DNA of 10,420 bases, taken from assembly GCA_003250275.1 (NCBI GenBank), contig QKGW01000007.1, positions 1 through 10,420 of the forward strand, read 5' to 3'. Source of the DNA: Alphaproteobacteria bacterium (lineage in GTDB: Bacteria; Pseudomonadota; Alphaproteobacteria; Rhodospirillales; Rhodospirillaceae). The position numbers and the translations under genes are program-made. Positions within the stretch are counted from its first letter, which is position 1. Each line of letters opens with the position of its first letter. Of this stretch, positions 1-6,444 are shown piece after piece. The notes below the pieces were generated by a model. That model saw only the letters and a program-made list of their open reading frames with translations, ran no database searches and was not told the DNA's origin.

Positions 1-57
1 TACGGACGCTTCACCCCCGGCGTCGCCGCCCGCGAGACGACCACGGCCGCCGCTTAA
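1..57 (+). CDS. C-terminal tail of an amidohydrolase-like protein (partial, 5' end outside window)
   Basis: An open frame runs from the first base to a TAA at 55-57 and encodes YGRFTPGVAARETTTAAA. It closely resembles the end of the complete amidohydrolase at 4791-6185, which finishes DGHFTPGIAAAG: both have G-x-F-T-P-G-(V/I)-A-A. Dihydropyrimidinase/dihydroorotase-type proteins often end with a short G-x-(G/R)-F tail of this kind, so this is probably the end of a paralogous cyclic-amide hydrolase. Only 18 codons are visible, so the family call is inference from the tail. It lies directly upstream of, and on the same strand as, the transporter operon, separated by a 126-bp regulatory gap. Confidence 0.6.
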   Translation, partial: YGRFTPGVAARETTTAAA

Positions 58-81
58 CCGACTAAAAAAGGTGCACATTAT
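54..81 (+). promoter_or_regulatory. Weak candidate sigma-70 promoter for the transporter operon
   Basis: TTAACC at 54-59 and CATTAT at 76-81 are separated by 16 bp, and each matches the consensus hexamer at four of six positions. Transcription would start near 88, placing the 21-bp palindrome at 140-160 inside the leader, where a bound repressor could act as a roadblock. The -35 overlaps the stop codon of the upstream gene. A promoter overlapped by the palindrome itself (for example CATACT at 143-148 as -10) is an alternative, but it has a poor -35. Both are guesses. Confidence 0.25.
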
Positions 82-139
82 CCCGGCTGGCGCGAAAATC
101 GTCAATGTCGGCATCGGGGCTCTTTAAAGCGAAATCAAA

Positions 140-160
140 TTGCATACTTCAAGTATGCAA
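140..160. promoter_or_regulatory. Perfect 21-bp palindrome, probable repressor operator
   Basis: The arms TTGCATACTT (140-149) and AAGTATGCAA (151-160) are exact reverse complements around a single central C at 150. The site lies 23 bp before the ATG of the substrate-binding protein and just upstream of its Shine-Dalgarno. Short A/T-flanked palindromes with a core like ATAC-n-GTAT are typical of operators of GntR-family (FadR/FCD-type) regulators, which often control catabolic transport operons. The palindrome is seen directly, but the regulator family is inferred. No regulator gene is visible in this part of the window, so it would have to be encoded elsewhere. A 10-bp stem with a one-base loop cannot fold well as RNA, so a protein-binding DNA site is more likely than a terminator. 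Confidence 0.75.
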
Positions 161-183
161 AACACCGCCGACAGGAGGCGAAG

Positions 184-1389
184 ATGTTCAAGCGAGCAAT
201 CAGCATGGCGTTTGCGTGCGGCCTGGTGGCCGCGGCGGGGATCTCCGGCGAGGCACGGGCTCAGGAGGTTCTCAAGATCGGCGCGGCGGTCAGCCTGAGC
301 GGCAGTCTGTCGCGCGAGGGCAACCTCCTGCGCGACGGCTACGAGCTGTGGAAGGAGGAGGTCAACAAGCGCGGCGGCATCAAGGCCGGCGGCAAGGCCT
401 ACACCGTCGAGGTGATCTACTACGACGACGAATCGAAGGCCCAGACCTCCGCCCAGCTCACCGAGCGGCTGATCACCGAGGACAAGGCGAAGTTCCTCTT
501 CGGGCCGTATTCCTCGGGCGTCGCCACCGCCACCGCGGTAATCAGCGAGCGCTACAAGGTTCTCACCCTCGCGCCGATGGCGACCGCCAACAGCCTCTAC
601 GCCCGCGGCTACCATTACATCTTCACCCAGACGCCGCTCGCCGACGCCGGTCTCTATCCGGTGCTCAACGTCGCCGCCGAACAGTCGCCAAAGCCGACCA
701 AGGTGGCAGTGGTCGGCCCCGACGACCTCTTCCCCAACATCGTCGGCGACAGCGCGGCGAAGAAGGCGAAGGAGATGGGCTTCGACGTCGTCTACGTCGC
801 CAAGTATCCGAAGGGCGCGAGCGACCTCTCCTCGGTCGCGACCCAGCTCAAGGCGGCCGCGCCCGACGTCGTGCTCGCCACCGGCTACGTGCAGGACACC
901 ATTCTGCTGCTCAAGAGTATGCGCGAGCTCCAGGTTCAGCCGAAGCTCGCCGGACTCGCGATGTCGATCGGCATCGAGGACTTCCGCAAGGCCCTCGGGC
1001 CCGCCGCCGACGGCATCATGGGCACCGACATGTGGGTGCCGACGCTCACCTACGCCGACCCGGTGTTCAAGGACTCCGCCGCCTTCGCCAAGGCCTTCGA
1101 GGCGCGCTTCGGCCGCGCCGCGACCTACCACGCGGCGAGCGGCGCGTCCGCCGGGGTGATCCTCCAGATGGCGATCGAGAAGGCGGGCTCGCTCGACACC
1201 GACAAGGTGCGCGACGCGATGCTGTCGATGCGCGGCGAGACCTTCTACGGCCGCTTCGACTTCACCGACAACGGCACCAACAGCCTCGGCACCGCCGCGG
1301 TATCCCAGCTCATCGACGGCGCGCCGAAGGTGGTATTTCCGCCCGACGTGAGCCAGGCGAAGCCGGTTTATCCGCGCCCCGCCCTCTGA
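184..1389 (+). CDS. Periplasmic substrate-binding protein of a Liv-type (HAAT family) ABC importer
   Basis: This 401-residue protein captures the substrate in the periplasm and delivers it to the LivH/LivM-type permease encoded next. Residues 1-26 form a Sec signal peptide: positive MFKR, a hydrophobic stretch, then ARA|QE as a likely signal peptidase I site. No convincing lipobox is present. The mature protein starts EVLKIGAAVSLSGSLSREG, the usual opening of type-I periplasmic binding proteins of the LivK/Peripla_BP_6 group. FLFGPYSSGVA (about 104-114) and LAPMATANSLY (about 129-139) match the segments that line the ligand cleft in this family. The ATG at 184 is chosen because AGGAGG at 173-178 lies 5 bp upstream and the signal peptide begins there. 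It is the first gene after the palindromic operator, and 28 bp separate it from the permease gene. The ligand is unknown; the adjacent amidohydrolase argues for an amide, ureide or cyclic imide rather than leucine/isoleucine/valine, but this is inference. Confidence 0.9.
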   Translation: MFKRAISMAFACGLVAAAGISGEARAQEVLKIGAAVSLSGSLSREGNLLRDGYELWKEEVNKRGGIKAGGKAYTVEVIYYDDESKAQTSAQLTERLITEDKAKFLFGPYSSGVATATAVISERYKVLTLAPMATANSLYARGYHYIFTQTPLADAGLYPVLNVAAEQSPKPTKVAVVGPDDLFPNIVGDSAAKKAKEMGFDVVYVAKYPKGASDLSSVATQLKAAAPDVVLATGYVQDTILLLKSMRELQVQPKLAGLAMSIGIEDFRKALGPAADGIMGTDMWVPTLTYADPVFKDSAAFAKAFEARFGRAATYHAASGASAGVILQMAIEKAGSLDTDKVRDAMLSMRGETFYGRFDFTDNGTNSLGTAAVSQLIDGAPKVVFPPDVSQAKPVYPRPAL

Positions 1390-1417
1390 CCCCGCCGCCG
1401 CCCAGGGAGGACGCCCG

Positions 1418-2293
1418 ATGTTCCTGCAAACCATCGTCAACGGCCTGCTCATGGGCGGCGTCTACGGTCTCGCCACCATCGGCTTCTCGGTAGTGTGGGG
1501 GGTGATGGGAATCATCAACCTCGCCCACGGCGCCTACGTGATGATCGGCGCCTACGTCGCCTACGTCCTCAACCAGTGGCTCGGGCTCGACCCGTTCCTC
1601 GCGATGGCGGGGGCGATGCCGGTGCTGTTCGTGATCGGCTACGTGCTTCAGGTGGCGCTGCTCAACCCGGTGATGCGCACCAGCCTGCTGCTCACCCTGG
1701 TGGTGACGTTCGGCATCGACCTCATTCTCATCGACACCTTCGTACAGATCTTCAGTTCCGACGTGCGCGGCGTGCAGACCGCCTATTCCGGGCGCTCCCT
1801 CGCCCTCGGGCCGGTGCTGATCCCCTACGTGCGCCTCGCCGCGGCGGTGCTTTCGGTCGCGGTGGCGACGGCGGCCTACCTCTTCCTCAACCGCACCCGC
1901 ACCGGCCAGGCGATCCTCGCCACCGCCCTCGACCGCGAGGCCGCGCGGCTGATGGGCATCGTGCCCGAGCGCATCTACGGCCTCACCGGCGGGCTCAGCG
2001 CCGCGGTCACCGGCGCCGCCGGATGCCTCGCGAGCACGCTCTTCCCGATCTCGCCGACGCTCGGCCTCACCTTCCTCGGCGCGGTGTTCGTGATCACCGT
2101 GCTCGGCGGCATCGGCAGCGTCCCCGGCGTGATCCTCGCGGGCTTCGCCTACGCCTTGGTGCAGGCGTTCGCGAGCACCTACCTCGGCGCCAACTACCAG
2201 GAGATCGTCGCCTTCTCGATGTTCCTGGTGGTGCTGATCGTGCGGCCGCAAGGCCTCTTCGGCAAACGCTTCTATGGAGAGGCCGCCTCATGA
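1418..2293 (+). CDS. livH: LivH-type inner-membrane permease of the ABC importer
   Basis: This 291-residue, very hydrophobic protein forms half of the membrane channel with the LivM-type partner. The N-terminus (MFLQTIVNGLLMGGVYGLATIGFSVVWGVMGIINLAHG) carries the hallmark G-x-x-Y-x-L-x-x-x-G-x-x-x-x-x-G-x-M-x-x-x-N-x-A-H-G pattern of LivH/BPD_transp_2 permeases. The cytoplasmic loop near residues 160-190 (TGQAILATALDREAARLMGI) matches the family's ATPase-contact loop, and VLGGIGSVPG (about 228-237) and a C-terminal VRPQGLFG are also typical. Length is normal for the family (about 290). A strong AGGGAGG at 1404-1410 lies 7 bp before the ATG. The stop overlaps the next start (ATGA at 2290-2293), indicating translational coupling. 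Specificity for branched-chain amino acids should not be assumed from the name. Confidence 0.93.
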   Translation: MFLQTIVNGLLMGGVYGLATIGFSVVWGVMGIINLAHGAYVMIGAYVAYVLNQWLGLDPFLAMAGAMPVLFVIGYVLQVALLNPVMRTSLLLTLVVTFGIDLILIDTFVQIFSSDVRGVQTAYSGRSLALGPVLIPYVRLAAAVLSVAVATAAYLFLNRTRTGQAILATALDREAARLMGIVPERIYGLTGGLSAAVTGAAGCLASTLFPISPTLGLTFLGAVFVITVLGGIGSVPGVILAGFAYALVQAFASTYLGANYQEIVAFSMFLVVLIVRPQGLFGKRFYGEAAS

Positions 2294-3285
2294 CCGGATC
2301 CCGCAAGAGCCTCGTTCTCGCCCTCGCCGCGCTCGCGGTGCTCGCGATCCTGCCGTTCGTCATCGGCAACTACTGGCTGCGGGTGCTGACCTCGGTGTTC
2401 ATGGTCGGCGTCGTCGCCCAGGGGCTCAACGTCATCGTCGGCTTCGCCGGATACCACGCCTTCGGCAACTCGGCGTTCTTCGGCGTCGGCGCCTACGTCG
2501 TCGCCGTCACCCTCAACGCCGGATGGCCGCTGCCCCTCGCCTTCGTCGCCGCCGGGCTCGCCTCGGCGGTCGTCGCCGGAGTGTTCGGCTGGCCGCTCCT
2601 GCGCCTGCGCGGGCACTACTTCGCGATCGCGTCGGTGGCACTCAACATGGCGTTCATCGAAGTGATCCTCAATCTCGGCGGCGTCACCGGCGGCGCGCAG
2701 GGCCTGCCGCTGCCGATCAGCCCGATGGCGCCCGACCTCCTCTACCGGATCATCTACTTCCTGATGCTCGGCGCGCTCGTCGCAGCGACGGCGGTGGTCT
2801 GGGTGCTCTCGCAGAGCCGCCTCGGCTACGCCCTGCGCGCGCTCAAGGACAGCGAATCCGGCGCCGAGGTGATGGGCGTCGACACCGTGCGGGCGAAGAT
2901 TACCGCGTGGGCGATCAGCGCCGCGATGACTGGCACGGTGGGCGGCATCTGGGCCTACTGGATCACCTTCATCGAGGTGTCGAGCGCCTTCGACATCGGC
3001 ATCTCGATGCGCGCCTACATCATGATGTTGCTCGGCGGCATCGGCACGGTATTCGGCCCGGTCGCGGGCGCGTTCCTGTTCCAGATCGTCGCGACGATGA
3101 TCTGGGCCGAGTTCACCCACATCCACAACCTCCTGCTCGGGGTGTTCCTGGTTGCGGTGGTGATGCTCGTCCCCAACGGCGTGTTGCCGCTGCTCAGCCG
3201 CGCCGGATGGCGCGCCGCCTCGGCGCGCCTCGGCGGCGCGTCCACCCGCCTGTCCCACCGGCTGTTCGCAAGGGAGGAACGATGA
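2290..3285 (+). CDS. livM: LivM-type inner-membrane permease of the ABC importer
   Basis: This 331-residue polytopic membrane protein is the second half of the permease. GLNVIVGFAGYHAFGNSAFFGVGAYV (about 40-65) is the family signature (LN-x-x-x-G-x-x-G-x-x-x-x-G-x-x-x-F-x-G-x-GAY). LRLRGHYFAIASVALN (about 104-119) and LGYALRALKDSESGAEVMGVD (about 178-198) match the LivM core and the coupling loop contacting the ATPases. LLGGIGTVFGPVAGAFL (about 244-260) and the final VPNGVLPLL also fit. A hydrophilic Arg-rich tail of about 30 residues follows the last segment. The ATG at 2290 overlaps the livH stop and is preceded by GGAGAGG at 2276-2282 with 7 bp spacing. The same frame is open as far back as 1495, but that stretch is antisense-like composition inside livH and is not part of the protein. 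The stop overlaps the livG start. Confidence 0.93.
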   Translation: MTGSRKSLVLALAALAVLAILPFVIGNYWLRVLTSVFMVGVVAQGLNVIVGFAGYHAFGNSAFFGVGAYVVAVTLNAGWPLPLAFVAAGLASAVVAGVFGWPLLRLRGHYFAIASVALNMAFIEVILNLGGVTGGAQGLPLPISPMAPDLLYRIIYFLMLGALVAATAVVWVLSQSRLGYALRALKDSESGAEVMGVDTVRAKITAWAISAAMTGTVGGIWAYWITFIEVSSAFDIGISMRAYIMMLLGGIGTVFGPVAGAFLFQIVATMIWAEFTHIHNLLLGVFLVAVVMLVPNGVLPLLSRAGWRAASARLGGASTRLSHRLFAREER

Positions 3286-4058
3286 ACGCGCAATCGAACC
3301 CCGCACCGATCCTCGCGGTGCGCGACGTCAGCGTCCGCTTCGGCGGCGTCGTCGCGGTGCGCGACGTCAGCTTCGATCTCTTCCCCGGCGAGATCGTCGG
3401 CCTGATCGGCCCCAACGGCGCAGGCAAGACCACTTTGCTCAACGTCGTCTCCGGTCTCGCCGGCCGCCACGACGGCACCGTCGCCTTCGACGGCGAGACG
3501 ATTTCGGGGCGCAAGCCGCACGTCATCGCGCGCAAGGGCATCGCCCGCACCTTCCAGATCGTCCAGCCGTTCAAGAACCTTACGGTGCTGCAGAACGTCA
3601 GCATCGGCGCGATGTTCTGCGCCCCCAACCGCCTGAGCAGCGAAACCCGCGCGCTCGCCCGCGAAGCGCTCGAAAAGGTCGGCCTCGGGCGCAAGGCCGA
3701 CATCCTGCCGACCCAGCTCACCCTCTCGGAACGCAAGCGCCTCGAACTCGCGCGGGCGCTCTCCACCTGCCCGCGCGTCCTCCTCCTCGACGAGGTGATG
3801 GCGGGGCTCAACCACACCGAAATCGAGCGCATCGTCGCGCTGATCCGCGAGATCCGCGCCGACGGCCTGTCGATCGTCGTGGTCGAGCACGTGATGAAGG
3901 CGATCATGGCGATCTGCGACCGCATCGTCGTGCTGCGCTTCGGCGAAAAGATCGCCGACGGCCCGCCCGACGCGGTGGTCAACGATCCCCACGTCGTCAG
4001 CGCCTATCTCGGCGAACGCTTCGCGAAGCGCCACGCGGCGCAGGAGGTCTCGCCATGA
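3282..4058 (+). CDS. livG: LivG-type ATP-binding protein of the ABC importer
   Basis: This 258-residue cytoplasmic ATPase is one of the two nucleotide-binding subunits driving the importer. The Walker A motif GPNGAGKT is at 43-50, followed by TFQIVQPF (90-97) with the Q-loop region. The ABC signature position reads TLSERKRLELARAL (147-160), Walker B plus catalytic Glu is VLLLDE (166-171), and the switch His is in VVEHV (H203). The signature lacks the canonical LSGGQ, and Walker B is followed by VMAGLN rather than P-x-x-GLN. A variant of this type occurs in a recognised subset of LivG-like proteins, so the protein is probably active. Start: GGGAGG at 3272-3277 is 4 bp before the ATG at 3282, which overlaps the livM stop. 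The frame is open back to 2274, but that part is a shadow of livM. The stop overlaps the livF start (ATGA at 4055-4058). Confidence 0.93.
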   Translation: MNAQSNPAPILAVRDVSVRFGGVVAVRDVSFDLFPGEIVGLIGPNGAGKTTLLNVVSGLAGRHDGTVAFDGETISGRKPHVIARKGIARTFQIVQPFKNLTVLQNVSIGAMFCAPNRLSSETRALAREALEKVGLGRKADILPTQLTLSERKRLELARALSTCPRVLLLDEVMAGLNHTEIERIVALIREIRADGLSIVVVEHVMKAIMAICDRIVVLRFGEKIADGPPDAVVNDPHVVSAYLGERFAKRHAAQEVSP

Positions 4059-4774
4059 CCGCGCTCCTCGGTCTCGAAGGCGTCGAGGCGGCCTACGGCG
4101 AGAGCCAGGTGCTGTGGGACATCGACTTCGCCGCCGAAACCGGCCGCATCACCGCCCTCGTCGGCTCCAACGGCGCGGGCAAGACCTCGCTGATGCGGGT
4201 GATCTCGGGCCTGCTCAAACCCACCGCCGGACGCGTGATCTTCGACGGCGCGGACATCGCCAAGGTGCCCGCCGAGGCGCGCGTCGGCCGCGGCATCGCC
4301 CTGGTGCCGGAAGGGCGGCGGCTGTTCGCCGGGCTCTCGGTGCTGGAAAACCTGATGCTCGGCGCGTTCAGCCGCCGCGAGCGCGGCGCCGAGGCGGACC
4401 TCGCTCGGGTCTGGCAGCACTTCCCCGAACTCGAAGGCATCGCCGGCCAGCTCGCCGGCACCCTCTCCGGCGGCCAGCAACAGATGTGCGCGATCGGCCG
4501 CGCGATGATGGCGCGGCCGCGGCTGCTGCTCGTCGACGAAATGTCGCTCGGCCTCGCGCCGGTGATCGTCGACCGCCTCGCCGCGACGCTGCGCGACCTC
4601 AACCGCGCCGACGGCACCACCATCGTGCTGGTCGAGCAGGACGTCGACCTCGCCCTCGAAATCGCCGACCGCGGCTACGTGCTCGATACCGGCCGGGTGG
4701 TGATGAACGGCGCGGCGGAAACCCTGCGCGACGACCCGCGCGTACGCGAAGCCTACATGGGCATGGCCAACTGA
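4055..4774 (+). CDS. livF: LivF-type ATP-binding protein of the ABC importer
   Basis: This 239-residue second ATPase pairs with LivG. Walker A is GSNGAGKT (37-44), followed by GIALVPEGRRLFAGLSVLEN (80-99), which is highly characteristic of LivF. The canonical signature LSGGQQQM is at 137-144, and Walker B LLLVDEMSLGLAP is at 157-169, with Met replacing the usual Pro after the Glu. The switch position is VLVEQDV (191-197), with Gln in place of His as is normal for LivF. Length is typical for the family. AGGAGG at 4042-4047 lies 7 bp before the ATG, which overlaps the livG stop. A 16-bp gap leads to the amidohydrolase gene, so the five transporter genes and the enzyme are almost certainly one transcript. 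Confidence 0.94.
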   Translation: MTALLGLEGVEAAYGESQVLWDIDFAAETGRITALVGSNGAGKTSLMRVISGLLKPTAGRVIFDGADIAKVPAEARVGRGIALVPEGRRLFAGLSVLENLMLGAFSRRERGAEADLARVWQHFPELEGIAGQLAGTLSGGQQQMCAIGRAMMARPRLLLVDEMSLGLAPVIVDRLAATLRDLNRADGTTIVLVEQDVDLALEIADRGYVLDTGRVVMNGAAETLRDDPRVREAYMGMAN

Positions 4775-4790
4775 GACCCGGAGAGATGGA

Positions 4791-6185
4791 ATGGATGCGT
4801 TCGACCTGGTGATCGAAAACGGAACGGTCGTCACCGCGACCACGCGCTTCGCCGCGACGGTGGCGATCGCGGACGGGAGGATCGCCGCGATCGCCGCGCC
4901 CGGCGTCGCGCTCCCCGCGCGGCGGCGCATCGACGCCAAGGGGCTGCACGTGCTCCCCGGCCTCTGGCACGTCCACTGCCACTTCCGCGAGCCCGGCCAC
5001 ACCTACAAAGAAGACTTCGAATCCGGCACCCGCGCGGCGGCGGCGGGCGGCCTCACCTTCTGCATCGACATGACCAACAACACGCCGCACCCGACGACGC
5101 TCGAAACCTTCGAGCAGAAGAAGGAACTGGTCGCGCCCAAGGCCTACGTCGACTACGCGCTCTACGGCGGCGGCCTCTACCCGCGCACCGTCGAGGAACT
5201 CGCCAAGGCCGGCGCGATCGGCATCAAGATCTTCAACACCCGCCACGTGAAAGAGGTCTACCCCTACATCACCGAGCTCGGGGTGCTCGACCACGGCATC
5301 CTCTACGAGCTTTACGAGGCGATCGCCGGCACCGGCCTCGTCGGCTCGGTGCACCACGACGACACCGAGTGGGTGAAGCGCCTGACCTTCCGCGACTACA
5401 TCGACCCCGGGCGCACCACCGCGCGCGACTACCACGAGTCCTACGCCAAGGGCTACATGTACGGCCACGGCATGGTCGCGGGGCTCGCGAGCTCGCTCTA
5501 CTACGCCCGCCTCACCGGCCTCAGGCTCCACGTGCTGCACCTCGGGGTGATGCCGGTGGGCGCCTACGAACTGCTCGCCCACGCGAAGTTCGAACTCAAG
5601 CAGGACGTCACCGCCGAGCTTGAAACCGCCTCGCTGTTCATGACCCGCGAGCAGGCCGACAAGGTCGGCCCCGCCGCCTATCTCTGGGCCTCCGCGCCCG
5701 AGGCGGGATGGGACAGCGTCAAATCCGGCGTCGCCGACTTTCTCGTCGGCGAGCACGCGCCGCACACCGCCGAGGAAATCGAAGGCGGCTGGCAGGACAA
5801 CTTCTCCGTCCCGCTCGGCATCACCGGCGCGCAGGAATTCATTCCGCTGGTGCTCGACGCGGTCAACCGCGGGCGGCTCACGCTCGAGGACGTGGCGCGC
5901 CTGTGCGCGTTGCACCCGGCGCAGCGCTTCGGCGTCTACCCGCGCAAGGGCGCGCTCGAGGTCGGCGCCGATGCCGACGTCACCATCGTCGACATGAACG
6001 CCGAGACGACCTTCCGCAAGGAGGACATGCACACCAAGTCCGGCCACACTTCGTGGGAAGGGATGCAGGTGAAGGGGATGCCGGTCTACACCATCGTGCG
6101 CGGCGGCGTGGTGATGGACCACGGCGCGATCCTCGGCAACCCCGGCGACGGTCACTTCACCCCAGGCATCGCCGCCGCCGGATAA
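4791..6185 (+). CDS. Dihydroorotase/dihydropyrimidinase-like amidohydrolase with variant active-site motifs
   Basis: This 464-residue cytoplasmic enzyme of the amidohydrolase superfamily (cyclic amidohydrolase branch) most likely hydrolyses an imported cyclic amide or ureide. The N-terminal beta domain (DLVIENGTVVT...) leads into LPGLWHVHCHFREPG (55-69), where H62 and H64 are the HxH metal ligands. GIKIF (144-148) supplies K146, aligned with the carboxylated metal-bridging lysine. VHHDD (187-191) gives H188, and LHVLHLG (246-252) gives H250. VGEHAPHT (319-326) aligns with the usual (S/T)DHAPH. Two departures stand out: H60 replaces the Asp of D-x-H-x-H, and E321 replaces the catalytic/metal Asp. 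The C-terminus returns to the beta domain (GADADVTIVDMN) and ends GDGHFTPG. Start: the ATG at 4791 has GGAGAG at 4780-4785, 5 bp away, and the nearby ATGs are out of frame. It is the last gene of the operon. True dihydroorotase, dihydropyrimidinase, hydantoinase and allantoinase all remain possible; the substitutions suggest a less studied clade. Confidence 0.85.
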   Translation: MDAFDLVIENGTVVTATTRFAATVAIADGRIAAIAAPGVALPARRRIDAKGLHVLPGLWHVHCHFREPGHTYKEDFESGTRAAAAGGLTFCIDMTNNTPHPTTLETFEQKKELVAPKAYVDYALYGGGLYPRTVEELAKAGAIGIKIFNTRHVKEVYPYITELGVLDHGILYELYEAIAGTGLVGSVHHDDTEWVKRLTFRDYIDPGRTTARDYHESYAKGYMYGHGMVAGLASSLYYARLTGLRLHVLHLGVMPVGAYELLAHAKFELKQDVTAELETASLFMTREQADKVGPAAYLWASAPEAGWDSVKSGVADFLVGEHAPHTAEEIEGGWQDNFSVPLGITGAQEFIPLVLDAVNRGRLTLEDVARLCALHPAQRFGVYPRKGALEVGADADVTIVDMNAETTFRKEDMHTKSGHTSWEGMQVKGMPVYTIVRGGVVMDHGAILGNPGDGHFTPGIAAAG

Positions 6186-6215
6186 CCGCCCCGCCGGAGC
6201 TTTCCCCCCAAAAGT

Positions 6216-6253
6216 TTCAAGGCCCGGGCTCCTGACGGAACCCGGGCCTTGAA
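6216..6253 (-). terminator. Hairpin terminator behind tRNA-Ser
   Basis: A perfect 13-bp inverted repeat has arms TTCAAGGCCCGGG (6216-6228) and CCCGGGCCTTGAA (6241-6253). Inside it, after one mismatch, TCC/GGA pair around a TGAC loop. Read on the minus strand, it begins 2 bases after the tRNA CCA and is followed by AAACTTTTGGGG, a short U-tract. On the plus strand no T-run follows, so it should act mainly as the tRNA terminator. It may still slow or protect the end of the convergent transporter-operon transcript, which has no other visible intrinsic terminator. Confidence 0.75.
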
Positions 6254-6255
6254 GC

Positions 6256-6344
6256 TGGCGGAGGGACCGGGACTCGAACCCGGGGACGGGGTTAAATCCG
6301 TCACGGATTAGCAATCCGCTGCATTACCGCTCTGCCATCCCTCC
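6256..6344 (-). tRNA. tRNA-Ser (anticodon GCU)
   Basis: The minus strand folds as a class II tRNA of 89 nt including an encoded CCA (6258-6256). The acceptor stem is GGAGGGA/TCCCTCC (6338-6344 with 6260-6266) and the discriminator is G at 6259. The anticodon stem GCGGA/TCCGT encloses loop TTGCTAA, with anticodon GCT at 6312-6310 reading AGC/AGU serine codons. A long variable arm GACGG/CCGTC is diagnostic for serine-type class II tRNAs. The T-arm is CCGGG-TTCGAGT-CCCGG. All stems pair, so the gene looks functional. It is convergent with the transporter operon and upstream of its own terminator hairpin. Confidence 0.97.
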
Positions 6345-6386
6345 GCACCCGTCCGCAATGCCGAGGCACTGCGGGCAAGAGCCGAA

Positions 6387-6415
6387 TGTCTAGCCGAAGC
6401 CCGGCCCGCCGTCAA
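6387..6415 (-). promoter_or_regulatory. Sigma-70 promoter of tRNA-Ser
   Basis: On the minus strand, TTGACG (6415-6410) and TAGACA (6392-6387) are separated by exactly 17 bp. The -35 matches consensus at five of six positions and the -10 at three of six. Transcription would start near 6380, about 36 nt before the mature tRNA 5' end. A GC-rich stretch follows the -10 (TTCGGCTCTTGCCCGC), resembling the discriminator seen at stringently controlled stable-RNA promoters; that part is inference. Confidence 0.65.
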
Positions 6416-6429
6416 CACCGACGGGCGGG
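6405..6429 (-). terminator. Weak hairpin downstream of the GST gene
   Basis: CCCGCCGTC (6405-6413) pairs with GACGGGCGGG (6420-6429), with one bulged G and a six-base loop. It starts 15 bp after the stop of the glutathione S-transferase gene on the minus strand. No T-tract follows on that strand, and the hairpin overlaps the -35 of the tRNA promoter. It may contribute to ending the oxyR-GST transcript, but it could equally be incidental in GC-rich DNA. Confidence 0.3.
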
Positions 6430-6444
6430 GTTTCCCGTGTCTTT

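Noticed and set aside
71..76. GTGCAC palindrome in the gap before the transporter operon
   Set aside because: A six-base palindrome is expected by chance and has no extended symmetry, unlike the 21-bp site at 140-160.
105..1493. A 462-codon plus-strand frame overlapping the substrate-binding protein gene
   Set aside because: Its translation is Arg-rich and low in complexity and matches nothing. The overlapping frame at 184-1389 has a signal peptide, a ribosome binding site and family motifs.
1495..2289. Possible N-terminal extension of the LivM frame back to 1495
   Set aside because: The extension is Arg/Pro-rich, unlike a membrane protein, and lies inside livH. The ATG at 2290 has a good ribosome binding site and begins the normal family sequence.
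4599..6314. A 571-codon open frame on the minus strand opposite the amidohydrolase gene
   Set aside because: It is very rich in Arg, Gly, Val and Asp/His with no recognisable domain, runs through the tRNA gene, and lies opposite a gene with clear motifs. Long antisense frames are expected in such GC-rich DNA.
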